Positions 43,301-62,155 of a DNA stretch of 64,000 nucleotides are shown here, piece by piece. The position numbers and the translations under genes are program-made. Position 1 is the stretch's first letter. Every line of letters starts with the position of its first letter. The notes under the pieces were generated by a model. The model made no database searches. It was not told the DNA's origin and saw only the letters and a program-made list of their open reading frames with translations. The stretch comes from Trematomus loennbergii (taxonomy: Eukaryota > Chordata > Actinopteri > Perciformes > Nototheniidae). Where the stretch lies: positions 33,869,244 to 33,933,243 of the forward strand of contig JAAOOA010000002.1 of NCBI GenBank assembly GCA_012861695.1, read 5' to 3'.

Positions 43301-44452
43301 CTGGCCTTCCAAAATACGTGATCACTGCACCACTCGACAGAAGCACGAGTTACATAGTAATGTCATTATGCTATGGAATAAAACAAATGAATTCAATGGA
43401 GGCTATGAGGGGGATTGCAGAAAACAAACTCCCTCTGGCCTGAACTTTGGGATTTTGGCCGCTTCCGACCATTTACATGCAAGAAGCACATAACACACTA
43501 CAGGAAAGGGTCTCGCGTTGGAAGTGAGTTTTCCATGTGTTTGGTGCTGTTAGTTACCTGGTCACCTCAGGGCTCTGGCCCATGCACAATAGGATGGCCT
43601 GGGCATTAATGAGCAGACCCCAGCAGGGCAGACAGAACAACAGCAGGATGATGATGCCCCGCTGCAGGATCACTCCCACCCGACGCAGGTTCTTACCACC
43701 AAATGTCTGCAAACAGAACAGACATGTTCAACATTTTAGAAAAGGGTGTTATAAACAGTTGGCGTCTGGAGGAAAATAATCATTGGGCAAACCTGAGACA
43801 CCAAAGTATCACACGCCAGCCCCAGACCAGTTCCTGTTGCTGCAGTGGTGACATTAATGGTCTGAAATGAACATGAAACATACTGGAATGAGTCTTACAC
43901 TTGAGGATTCTTATGTAACCAATTATTATTATAAGTAGTAACTATAAAACATATTGATTAAATCATCAGGTTTGGAGAGGATTGTAAGATCTATATTTTG
44001 TTTATAGTTCTAAAATGTCAAATTTCTACCTTGAAATCAGACATTTCATTAAGTCTGTGGAGCATATAATTGACCACTTACAGCACAAGCTAATCCATAG
44101 CCAGCCATCACTTCATTTCCCAGACGCCCACAGAACATTGTAACCACAAATGGCAACAGGTAATTGAGGATTCGAGAGAGCAGCTAGAAAGATAAACATC
44201 GACAATGGTTCACTTGATGCAGTTACTAGCTCACATTGTTTGAAAGCCATGCTTCAGCTTTTTTTTAAACTAAGAAACATTAGCTATTTACTTACATTTC
44301 AAACCAAAACTTAAATGAATCCTTACCAGAGGCCCTATCATCCTCAGGATGTGGTACAGTTCCTCTCTGTGGGCCAGAGGAACCCTGTAGCGCACCCACC
44401 TGCAGCAGAACAGCTTGTCACTGGACGCCTCCATGTCTGCACGGCTGGACAT
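40382..44452 (-). CDS. MATE-family cation/proton antiporter (SLC47A), gene MATE-3
   Basis: Predicted organic-cation/proton exchanger; a complete 589-residue reading frame. Seventeen exons, 5' to 3': 44452-44327, 44183-44082, 43861-43793, 43706-43558, 43076-43034, 42919-42875, 42757-42660, 42573-42476, 42380-42267, 42170-42103, 41939-41831, 41726-41651, 41564-41495, 41407-41275, 41147-41053, 40928-40854, 40681-40382. All donors are GT. Diagnostic parts are REELYHILRMIGPL, TMFCGRLGNEVMAGYG, ACDTLVSQ, NLRRVGVILQRG, FCLPCW, CFEWWVYEFG, ACARVGNALGAGD and C-terminal QLILRRGPVMFAAVSLLAVG (final helix). It keeps the cysteine lost in MATE-2. The reading frame stays open upstream to an ATG at 44638, but MSSRADMEASSD at 44452 is preferred because the paralogue aligns there. 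Family assignment is secure; the zebrafish-style paralogue number is not determinable. Confidence 0.9.
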
Positions 44453-46653
44453 TAATGCACGTTTTTCCACCACAGCGTTGGTCTTTTCTGTTGAAGACTT
44501 GTCTTGATGCTCTCCAGGGACAGAATTCATCAATGTTGTACAAAGTATTTCAAAACCTTTAAATAGTAACTCATTAGGTTGCTTGAGGTTGGTTTCACGA
44601 ATGCACGTGTTGGTTAGACATGGCAACATATAAGGCAAAAAGAAAATAATTACAATTCTTATAAAGAGTTCCTTTTATGACCCACAAGGCACAACTCCAC
44701 AAGGTGAATCAGGGACGCACATAAATGACATACACAATTATATCTCAAATGAAAATGCAGTCAGAATGTCCTTTTGTGTTTCATTCCATTCTCTGAGTGA
44801 ATGATTACATGGTCACAGATGCACTTGTGGGAAGCATATTAAATAACCATAATCTGCCTTTGTTCTACCTCGGTGTTGTCAAATATGATATGTGAACAGA
44901 CAGAAGGTGTGAGAGCCTGCATATTCAAGAGCCTCCCTTGCATATAAATGACTGGCACAGGTTTAATTTGAAGAAGCAAAATCCGGCCAATCCGTCTCCA
45001 TCAAATCAGGTTGACATGTTCATTAAAGTGGGGATATAAAACATTAACACGTCATATGGTTATGCATCCTACTGGAGCGCAGTAAAGGTTAACCATTCAG
45101 AGCTCTGGCTCAATCTGAAATGAGATGCAACCCACTGCTGATATCAGGCACAACAAAACATTCAACTAGCCTTCTGTGGCAGAGTGATAGCATGTGTCAG
45201 TGGAGGTAGGATTCCTATTTTCTAGAAAACATGTTTGCACTTGACTGTTGTGCCTCAAATAAGTGTGTGGAAATAAGATTACAGTAGACTTTTGTTGATT
45301 ATAATTCAGGCTTTCTAAAAGTGCTCTCTTACAAATAATCGACTGTGGTCAAAATATAATGATGCTCTAAAGTGTAGTGGATTCTGCTTTTGGTGATTCA
45401 GCTTTCAGCTGGTTTGATGAGTCTCTGTGGTGCATCCCTGATTTCCATACACAACTTTAGGATGAAACATTCCATCCTTGGTATACAGTGTTACAAGAAG
45501 ACTCAGACCAAGTGTTTAGGTCACACTGGAGAGTCGTTACACCCCTCTTTCATGAGATTGTCTATTCAACTTTGTGAGAGCAGAAATGGATGATTTAGAT
45601 TTAAATGTATGATCACACTTTTCCAAAACATTTAGTTGTTGGCATAATGATGGTGCAAAAATAATAATGATGTGTGAAACAATGCAAAAGGTGAGTGACT
45701 TCTGGCTGTTAATGCATCTCTGCTAACAGGGAAGCCTAACATGACATTGCTGTTCCCTGCGCGTTGTCTGTGAGGCCCCCCTCAGTGTGACACCCCAGAG
45801 CCTCCTGGGCTTTACGTTGGCTGAATCAATCAGCCTGTTGCAATGACAGATACCATATGCTGCAGCGCCAGTGATTTGTATCTGTCACTTGCTATTTTCC
45901 GTAACACTGCTCTTGCCTTTGTGTTTTCTAAGTCCATCGGATGGCACCTCATATCTCTGCTTCCCTTAGCCTCAGCTTCTCACTCTCACTATTCTTTCTC
46001 CGAGTTGTTTTCTTGTATACTTTTTAATCTTTTGATGTTCATTTATATCTTGATATGATATATTGTTCATTGATGCTCTGTGGGATTTGTGTGTCAGAAA
46101 GTATTTCAATTTGAATGAGTCGACCCAGTAAAAACTACAACAACAATACCATATCATCTAAATATTCTTGACATATGTTTAGATAAGTACAGTTATAATT
46201 TTGGCTTTAGACCCAAATGTGTCTAAAGGATGAAGTTTAGGATACAATGAAACAAAATGTGTTCATTGGTTTAAAGAAGTGATGAAATTAGTTTTGTTTA
46301 CATGCATGCTTCTTATAAAAATACGAAAATACATTAGCATCTGTTAAGGGACATGTTTCTGGAGCTGTTTCACCAACACCCACAATTTATTGTATTCTTT
46401 CATTGCCATTTCCATTGTGTATTGCATTGTAGGAGAATAACGTGCATCAACAATACAAATAGACCGTAAAGTATGTATAATTTCTGCTTTAGTAATCTTT
46501 CTTGTGTCCCACAATATAAACATAATATGGAAGTGAGACATAGCAACATTCCTGCCAATGTCTTCACGCTTTCCACTGACCTAAAGGTTCCTGTAAAGCA
46601 TTCAAAATTGCAGTAATGGACCAGAAATGGCAATGAACCAGAAAAGGCAATGA

Positions 46654-46720
46654 AGCTAAAATCCATGTTTATTTGTTAGCAGTCCTCTTGACTGCTAACA
46701 AATAAACATGGATTTTAGCT
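46654..46720. repeat. Perfect 31-bp inverted repeat with 5-nt loop
   Basis: The left stem is 46654-46684 and the right stem is 46690-46720, separated by ctctt. The stems are exact reverse complements (ends agctaaaatcc / ggattttagct). A transcript would form a stable hairpin. Nothing identifies it as a known RNA gene. Confidence 0.9.
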
Positions 46721-48451
46721 ATTTGTTTCAAAATGTTAACAAAATTAACTCTGCCAATGTATTATTAGGATGTTAATACATTTAACATGTCTGCCTGACA
46801 AAATGTGTTTGGTGATTAACACTGAACCCACCCGCAGGGAGGTCAAGTTATAGGCTACTTCCCTTGTTGCTGCTTTGTGTGCAAAACCGTTTCAGGCTGT
46901 GACCCATTTAATGCCCGATATGTGGTTTGTACTTGCTGTGGAAAACAGCCTTTGGTGAGTTGTGCTTAACTGTGTTATACAGACATTTACAAACTCAGCA
47001 TTTTACTGAAAGCATGCATCGTAACTAAAATCTCGTTATGGCCGCCCATCAGTAGCCTAGTTTTTAAAGTAGTAAATAGCCACAATACATATTTTTTAGA
47101 TCACATTTATCAATTTAGGTATATACTGTATGTCAAATGATTTCTTAAACATTTAAAAAAAGATAAAGAATATATCCCAGCATGTAGGCTATGTTATAAG
47201 GATGTCATTGTTGTACATTGTGAACTCTATATTCAGCTCCACATGTCAGCCAGAAAAAAACCCAGTGACTATGCTTGTTGACATCGTGCTGTCGTCCCCT
47301 GTGTAGCTATACAAATCAATCTGTGACACTAACAAGAGGAAGAAAACCACAGACCATAAAGATCAAAAGATAGATACATGTAAAACTTGTAAAAAACATT
47401 GTCTCACACAGGAAACAAAAACTTAAACACAAGAAAAAGATAAAAACACAGCAGCACACAGCATACTGTTGTTAGGTGTTCATGAGACACAGAGACGAGG
47501 ATAACCACAGGAATCATTTTCAGCTTTGCATGTTAGGAAACTCACTATCACCCATATCACTAACCAAAGTTAAACAGTCCAAAAACAAAAGATGCTTTCT
47601 AAACCCAACTGTCTCGTTTCAAAGTTAAAAATTAATCTGCCAGGTTTACGAGTTCATCTCAGCTGAACATTACTTGAGCTTCAGCATTTTGATCCCGCTT
47701 CTTCTGCCAAATATGTTTTACTATGCACACTAGACTGCCTGTGGTTTCCAGGGGGATAAAAGGATCAGGAGCAAATCTTTCTTCGGCCATTTATTCTACT
47801 GATTATACAAGTTTCAATAAATCATATCTCTGAGGAGCACACACTGTTTATTCATTTGGTTCTGCTTCAATTGTTCACCTTCATTTTGTCTTTCACAATG
47901 CAAAAAACCCCCAGATCTTATGGAGCTGCGTAGTAAGGTTGAGATACCTTTATCTACCATCTTGGATTAAAAGGACATTTCAAAGCAGAGAAATAACATA
48001 TTGACTAAAACAAAAATGCTAAATGTTTATCCGTTCCTAGAGCAGTCAGAACATTCAGACCAGTTACATATTGATGACTTTGTTAACAGTGGCGGGGAAA
48101 GATGTGATCTCTGAATGAAGGGACAGAGCCTGTCACATCTGATGCACTGTGAGCCGTGACATGTTGCTCCGGCATCCGACCCTATCCTCCTGGGGGCATT
48201 TTGGGTAATTGCTTTCTCAAATGCAATCTACATATTGTCCTTCCCCCCCACCACCCATCCTCACCCCCTGAAAGTATTCTTGGGCAGCGGGTTCCTAAAT
48301 TCTTAGTAATTTCTCCTGACCCACAACTGAATTCAGAAGCGTGTGTTATAGGCTAAATAACAGGATTGTGTACGCATCAAAGCAACCATATTTTACGCCA
48401 GTGCTGCTATCCACAATACATTTTAATCTTGCCTCATCCTTTTGGTCGGGG

Positions 48452-48704
48452 GTGGTCTCAATAGCCATGCAGTAAGCTATGTGCTATGTGCTATGTGCAT
48501 GTGATTGAGGAATGGCATGGATATTCAAGTGTACTTGAATGACATCTGTTTGTTTTAGTCAAGATTATGCTAAAATATACTTTCCCCAAATATTTAAGTT
48601 TCCTATGAAGAGCCAACCTTCAATTTAGAAAATTCCCAGTTTATTCCCGTTTATTCCCATGGAAAGTTTCCATCTTTGAAAATTCCCGGAATTTTGCAAC
48701 CCTA
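48452..48704. mobile_element. Truncated relative of the hAT element at 49350
   Basis: It matches 49906-50122 almost base for base, from gtggtctcaatagccatgca to the terminus ...TTTTGCAACCCTA. Small differences include a gctatgt repeat near 48476 and a duplicated tttattcccg. The left terminal repeat is absent. Confidence 0.75.
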
Positions 48705-48892
48705 ATCGTGAGACATTCAGGCAACTATTTTACAAAAAATAAATCAAACAATCATGCACAACATTTAAAATAAGAAAGATTTCAATGTGTTAAAAAGTAA
48801 TACTTAAACAGGCTTGAACTAAACAGTAGTGTTGCCATGCCAGCTTTTTTTTCGATCGTTGTCTCTCCTTGCGGACCTCAGGAATGAAAAAA

Positions 48893-48942
48893 ATTCTCTC
48901 TCTGTCTCTCTCTATCTCTCTCTCCCTCTCTAGGCTGCTCTG
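48893..48942. repeat. (TC)n low-complexity tract
   Basis: Pyrimidine run of tctctctc units with gt and ta interruptions. Confidence 0.85.
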
Positions 48943-49349
48943 GCCTGTTGATCCATTCAGATTGTAATGCATTCCTCATCGCTGCCCTGGCATCCACATA
49001 TCACCTGCCAGATCACAGGACAAATGAAACTCTTATCTGCTGTTTCAGAATGACAATTAGGCTGACTCAGTGGTGTTTCGGCCAAGCAGAGCTGCCTGCG
49101 GTCATGGGAAGTGTTAAGTTGCTGCCAGGTAACTGACTTATTTTATATTGCGAAGATAAACTTAATTAACTTAGGCAAGAAAGGATGATGGTTTCTCTCG
49201 TATGGAAGCATCAGGTTGTAATCTTTGACCAGTATTTCAGATTCACAGGTGCTATGTTAAATAGAGGGCATTTATGTATTACAGAATATCTTGTAAGAAA
49301 ACGTTTTCAGTGCTCTTCAGAATTTCCTCAAGTAATACAGTATACTGCT

Positions 49350-50122
49350 TAGGGTTGCAAAGGGGCGGAAGTTTCAATGGGAAGTTAAGCTGGGGAATTT
49401 TGGAAATATTCGATGCAAAATTAAACAAAAAACATGAAATTTCAACAGATTTGTTTTAATTTTTTTTAAAAGTAGAACAGAAGAAGTTTTAATTATTTAA
49501 TTGAACAATTATTTGTTTCATTGAAGAATGAAAACAGGAATGTTGAGTTAAATATTACTCATCCCCCCCAACCCCACTCATTAAAAAATGAACAAAATCC
49601 CCCATCCAAAAATCCCCACAAAGTCCCATTGAAAATGTTAAATGAAAAGAGCCCTTCTCCCTCCAAACAGTCCCATTAAACATGCAAATCTTCCTTCAAG
49701 CAATCCTCTGCATTTTTGCTAAACCCTTTCAGTCAACGGGCTCTTCCTGGGCCTCAGCAACATCCAACTCTGAGTCTTCCTCTTCAGTGTCACTGTCCAG
49801 CCTTGTTGAGGATGGCTGTGTCAGGCTCAAAGAGCCTTAGGTTTGCCCGAATGCCAACCAGTTTTTCCACTCTCACATTTGTGAGCCTGTTGCGAACCTT
49901 TGTGTGGTCTCAATAGCCATGCAGTAAGCAGTGTGCTATGGCATGGATATTCAAGTGTACTTGAATGGCATCTGTTTGTTTTAGTCAAGATTATGCTAAA
50001 ATATACTTTCCCCAACTATATTTAAGTTCCCTATGAAGAGCCAACCTTCAATTTAGAAAATTCCCAGTTTATTCCCATGGAAAGTTTCCATCTTTGAAAA
50101 TTCCCGGAATTTTGCAACCCTA
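49350..50122. mobile_element. hAT non-autonomous element
   Basis: The termini are TAGGGTTGCAAA on the left and TTTGCAACCCTA on the right. A perfect 8-bp target duplication ATACTGCT lies at 49342-49349 and 50123-50130. It is 773 bp, has no transposase, and belongs to the same family as the fragment at 48452-48704. Confidence 0.88.
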
Positions 50123-53100
50123 ATACTGCTGCATGCTGTGTTTTGCCATGCAGCTGCAGCACAAACCCTGCAACAACAGCAAACAAAGAATTATAGTCAG
50201 ATCCAAAAGCAGATTTTGTGACCTCATTTATCCAGAAGCATTATAAAAGCAAGTATGGCAATTAGGGATGCACCAATAGAGACACAGATAGATGCTGACT
50301 GTATTCATTTAATCTAATTTACTAAAGAGGACAATACAAATATACAGAGATGGTGATATAATGTAAAGTATCTTTTGCAACACCAGATTGAGGATAAAAT
50401 CAGCCGAATAGATACAATAGACTGTGTATGTGTGAATGATTGTCTATGCACTGATATACAGATACAAGGTGTATGATTGTAAGTGTATAGTATTCAGGCA
50501 TACATGACAAGTGGATCTGTTCAGTACTTAAGGTGAGAGGAAGTTTGCTGGCGAACATGCTACTTTTAGCATTTAAGAATTGAAAAATCCCATGAGGACC
50601 CTGTACTTAAACATGCTGTTTCCAATAAAGAGCACACTCCCCAAGGAAGCAGGTTGAGCGCCTTGTTGATTGGTTAAATAGCGGCAGTCCACTCTTACTT
50701 AAGAGTCTGAAGAGAAAATGTCTTGATTCAATATATTGATCATCTTAAGTAGTGAATCAGGGAAAGAACAAATTAGAAGAGGGACAAAGATGGTGCATTT
50801 TTTACACTGATTTATTTCGCACAAACGGGCATAACAACGGGGCGTACAGGGACACAAATTGAAAGGACTTGGAGCCAGTAACGGTTGCTGAGTTTTAATC
50901 ACTTAAATCCCTGCCATCACTCTGACTCTAATCTTCCATGCGAATAAAGAAGCCTACAGTATAAGAAAACAGCAGTCCTTCCTCTTGCATGGGAGCAATT
51001 GCTTTGCCAGTTTTCCCAGACCATATGTTACTAATGATGTTTAAATGTTGCTTGGAGAATTCCAGCTCCAGCTCATTGTACCAGATGCCTGGGGAAGGAA
51101 AACTCTTTATACAGACTCAAGATAGAGGTAATTGTCCTTGTGACCTCACTGTGTTTAATGCAACGCAAAGAAGCTCATATGTTCAGGATTTGTTCAGTGT
51201 ACTGTTCAAAGGGCTTATTAGTGCGGGAAAGAAGACCATTTAAAAGCTGCAGGCTCAGCAGGTGAATACTCAACATGCTTCTGGTACTTTCCATTTTTAC
51301 TTAATGATCTAATTCAACGCAACCACGTCTGATTTAACAGCTCAAGTTTGTGAGTTTATACAATTACTGGACAAAATTGGTCAAATATGTATGTGTTACA
51401 TGCCCCAGCCTCATGGAGCTACAGTATGCTGTCAATAACTGAATGTAGTGTAAATAACTCAACACAATAGCAACCTGGATTTGCGCATTGTTGAAATCAA
51501 TGGTTCTTACTATCAGCACATAGGCGGCGAATTGGTAAGTGCTTTTATTTCTAGCAATCACACAGGCTTGTAGCCAATTATTAGTAGAGCAGAAGTGCTG
51601 CTCTGATGATTGCCTGAGGCGGAAAAGAGTCACTGTAAAGCCAACACTCCATATCTCTAATCAGTGCAGCATCAGACCTGCTGATCCACAAGTATTTTCT
51701 TTAAGGAAAAAAAAAGTTAGAGTGAGTGTTTATTAAATGTGACTCTTCAACCTAGTAAGCCCTTCAATGCATGTCCAAATAAAAATAAAACATCACACTT
51801 ACAGTAAGTCTTATGCCCCCATAGTAACTCTGACCTTGAAGAAGAAATCAAGCTTATCACATATGAGAAGAATATGAAAGGAATAATAACACACAGCTCT
51901 GGAGCAAAATAAATTATTCAACTGTGAAATATCTTTATTTATGCAATAAAGATGGACTTAGTCCAATAAACACAATAACATATTGGTCACCAGGGGATCT
52001 GTACAAAACAATACACATTGGTCAAAAGGCCAGTGTCTAATACTATTGAGACTAAACATAAGACCACAAAAAAATCACTTTTTTTTAAAGAGGCTGCAAC
52101 ACAATGTTAGTCAAATAAAGGTTTATACTACTTTATAAGTTATACTTATAGTTAACAAATGGCAAATTATGTCAATACCTAATAGTTAAGTCATGAATGG
52201 TAAATACTAATTGAAAACATCTATCAGTACTTAAGTAGAGGTTTGTTATATTTAATTGAAGACAATAATTGTGTGACGGTTAAATCTCTCAATAAATACA
52301 ATATTTTTTACCTTGTACTATATTTTATTTTTTTCTTTGATAGTAGGGTTATTTGTCAAGATGAAACTGGAATGTATATGATTTCCATAATCCCCACTGA
52401 ATAAGTGAATTTGTAAGGTAAAGGTGAGAGGTAAAGTCACAATCTTAAATAACAATATCAATTATAGCATTCTTAACATTGAAAAATCAGCTCGTTATCA
52501 ATAATTCAAGTACTGATGTGCATTTACTCAACATTCGGTGGTAGGATTTATGATAAAGACCAGTTATACCAAAGATCACAATTGATTGCCATTAGTTAAC
52601 AATATCCAATAATTAACATGCAGAGAACAATCATCAATTTAACCATTAGATTATCATTTGCCATTTGCTAAGATTGTTGTACTAAAATGCTGCCCACTCC
52701 TCAATGGTATCGTCATGGCAGTAAAATATCAATATGTGTTATAACGACTTTGAAGTTGCTATAACAATTGTGTATACATTAGGGGAAATGATCATATTGA
52801 TGCTTTTATAACAATGTTTCATTATTAACAATCTTATTCCCAAACAAGAGAAAGTATTTCAGTATTGTTTCTATAATATTATATAATTACCAAGTAATGC
52901 ACTGAAATTACAGGGGTGGCACTAAGGGAAGATAGACATACCTATTAGTAATCAAACAGCTAATTACCGGACCACCTATGGTGTACAGGCGGTGAAATAA
53001 AAAGGCAAGACAGCTCTCTGCTGGCTGGCACGTTCCACTTCGCTGTGCAGGTTTGCAGTTAAATACACCCGGAAAACTCATCATCCTTTTCCCCTTTCAT

Positions 53101-53893
53101 AGCAGGTATAACAACCTTGACTAAGTAATCCTTTCACACACTGCTTCAATCCAAATCTATAAAACCCGCTCAGTCCTGAAAAGAACACAAAAGGAATGTT
53201 AACACTGGCCTCCTTATGTCCTCTGGTTCTGCAGAGACGTGTACTGTATGTGTCATAGCTGTCTTTAAGTTCACAGTAAATACAACTCTACAACAATTAC
53301 CTACTGTAGACACTCGTACACACACATAGACATTGTCTAAAACATGTCGAAGTAAATAATCAACTCGATGTAATGCACTTTGTCATGAAGTAACAGTGAA
53401 ACGTAATGCTTTGGTCAAAGAAATTAAATCATTTAAAATCTCTACACAACATCAAATACAATTTAAGGCAAAAATCAAGAGTAAAGTAAAAAAAAAGGTT
53501 CAAAAACATACATTGAAAATATTTCTATTTACAATATTTCCTCATAGAAAAATATGTTGACTTGCACAGAGTTTTTAACAGGACCACAGTAAGACTCATG
53601 TCAACCCCCACTAGAAAGCATCAGATATCATCACAAATATATTGGTTCCACTGCAGATGTAGTAAATGGATGCAGAGCCATCCTTGTGGAACTTCGACTG
53701 GCATGGGCCAAATTGTACAATGTCCCACAAGCTATTGCAATTACAAACCAGCTAAACTACTGTTGTTAATAATGATATTACACTGCTATTAACAAGTTCT
53801 GATCACTTTTTACATCCATCAATCTGTAAACATGTTTTGGTCAAACCAACACTGTCCTACTAACTATCTGAGTTAAATGTCCTATTAGTTATA

Positions 53894-55603
53894 TTAACCA
53901 ACAGTGCACAATCTGCAGGTAAAACAAATACGATCAAATACAAATACAACTCTTTGTTTTGAAGCAATTACCGCAGCTAAATTGAGAAACCACTTCAATA
54001 GTGCAAATGTGACCTCAGCGGCTGAAGACCCGATCAGAGGTGGGTGTTGAAATGCCTGTTCTGCCAGACTGGTCAAGGGGACGGTAGGGGGTAGTAAGCC
54101 GGAAATAGAGGGAGAGGTCAGATCTTTAGGGCTCCAAATCGCAGAGCTGGTGCGCAGCTTGAACCTAAATGTCAGTGTCCAGAGGCCAACACAGGGAGAA
54201 CATGTGTACATCAGTGCAGGACCGGAGCCAGTCATCATGAAGTCCTGTCGGCACAGCAATCCCATAATCTGTTGCAAAGTCTCAACAGGTTCAGAGTCAT
54301 CACCGTCTTCACAGATTTCATCCTCTGAAGCTTGTGTGTGTGAATGCATATGAGGTACATTATTTTTGATTTGACAATGAGACACATTTTGAGCTCCACA
54401 CAGACATTTGCAAAACATCCTTGCTGTCCCCTGGCAACTGCTCACGCACAAACATTGAGTGACAATCCACCGAGCAGGTCACAAAAAAAGGCAGAGTGTA
54501 GAGGGCCAAGCGTGAGCTGAGCTGCAAGCGATGCCAGCAGAGGATCCAATGTACATGTACAGTAGGTAGAGGTGACACTGTCAAATAATATAGGAAATAT
54601 TAGTTAAGTCTCATGTTCTGTACGATTAAATCATTTTGATTGCGTGTTCTGTATTAGCATATTGTTCCGACAGGCTGTCACAGTGACTTTGCTTTAATAT
54701 TCATAATTGCTCTGACAATATGTCCAACTCTAGAGATAGTCAATTTCAAGCATGGGAGAACATTGCATTGTAGCTCATCAGAACTTGGTTTATCATAATC
54801 ATGGGCGGATCTACATTCTGTCCTAGAGAGCTGCTTATAATAGCCTTCCTTTACACAGGTTGCCAGAAAAATGGCTCATTGTTACTTTTCTGCACCGCTT
54901 CCTTCATTCATTATTTCTGTTTTCCTTCTTTATGTTGCGCTCTTAGACCCTACCTTGGTAATAAAATGCTCAGTGACTTAATGTGTAAAGACTTTAATAT
55001 ATAAGGTACATCAAAGAACATTAGCTAATGAAGGTGGGCGTTTATGAGGAGTCAAGACTAGCAAGCAAATCAATCTGTGTTTGCATCAAAGCTACGCGGA
55101 GCATCACGCTCTTAGAAGGCTTAACAGATGATGCAGTCGAGTAAAACGTGAAAGGCTGCAAATGTTCAATAAAATAACAGGTCTTGTTATTCTCTAATGG
55201 AAAACAATCAACCACACATTTACATTGCTTACAGGCACTATTAGAATTGTGTTCATTCGGCAAATTTCAATTTGATTATGTGACACATCTTACTGTGCAA
55301 ATCCAAGAAGAAACAGGTGATCACAGGTTGTAAACAAGCAAGCGCAACTAAAATGGAAGTAATAATTGCTTGTTGTACATGATTGAATGACTGAATTTGG
55401 TTATGCTAGGATAGTGCAAAGGAATTATTTTTGTAAAGAAGGGTGGCTAAAATAACAAAAATAAGAAAGGTTGTTAGAACCTGTAAATATTCTTTAAATC
55501 TTCCATATTTAAACACAAGATCTCACCTTGGCCCAGGACACTATGACCTCTTTGCTCTCCTCCTCGTCTACCCTCTTGCAATCCTTCCATCTCTTTTTTG
55601 ACG
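53894..55603 (-). other. Region downstream of pitpnm3, probable 3' UTR with an uncertain 185-aa frame
   Basis: This lies directly 3' of the pitpnm3 stop codon. One minus-strand frame (54451-53894) is open for 185 codons and includes the acidic stretch EDEICEDGDDSEPVETLQ. Another frame is open upstream for 74 codons (54584-54360). Neither shows a family I recognise, a signal peptide or clear splice sites joining it to pitpnm3. Untranslated mRNA is the simplest explanation; a small independent gene cannot be excluded. Confidence 0.35.

Positions 55604-62155
<6,552 letters not shown>

Larger units (their letters stand above)
44453..53893. other. Large gene-free region
   Basis: No exon with splice sites and family similarity was found. 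Identified content is a perfect hairpin (46654-46720), an hAT element (49350-50122) and a truncated relative (48452-48704), and a pyrimidine tract (48893-48942). Small open frames (for example 50989-51243 and 46400-46666) show no recognisable features. Confidence 0.5.
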
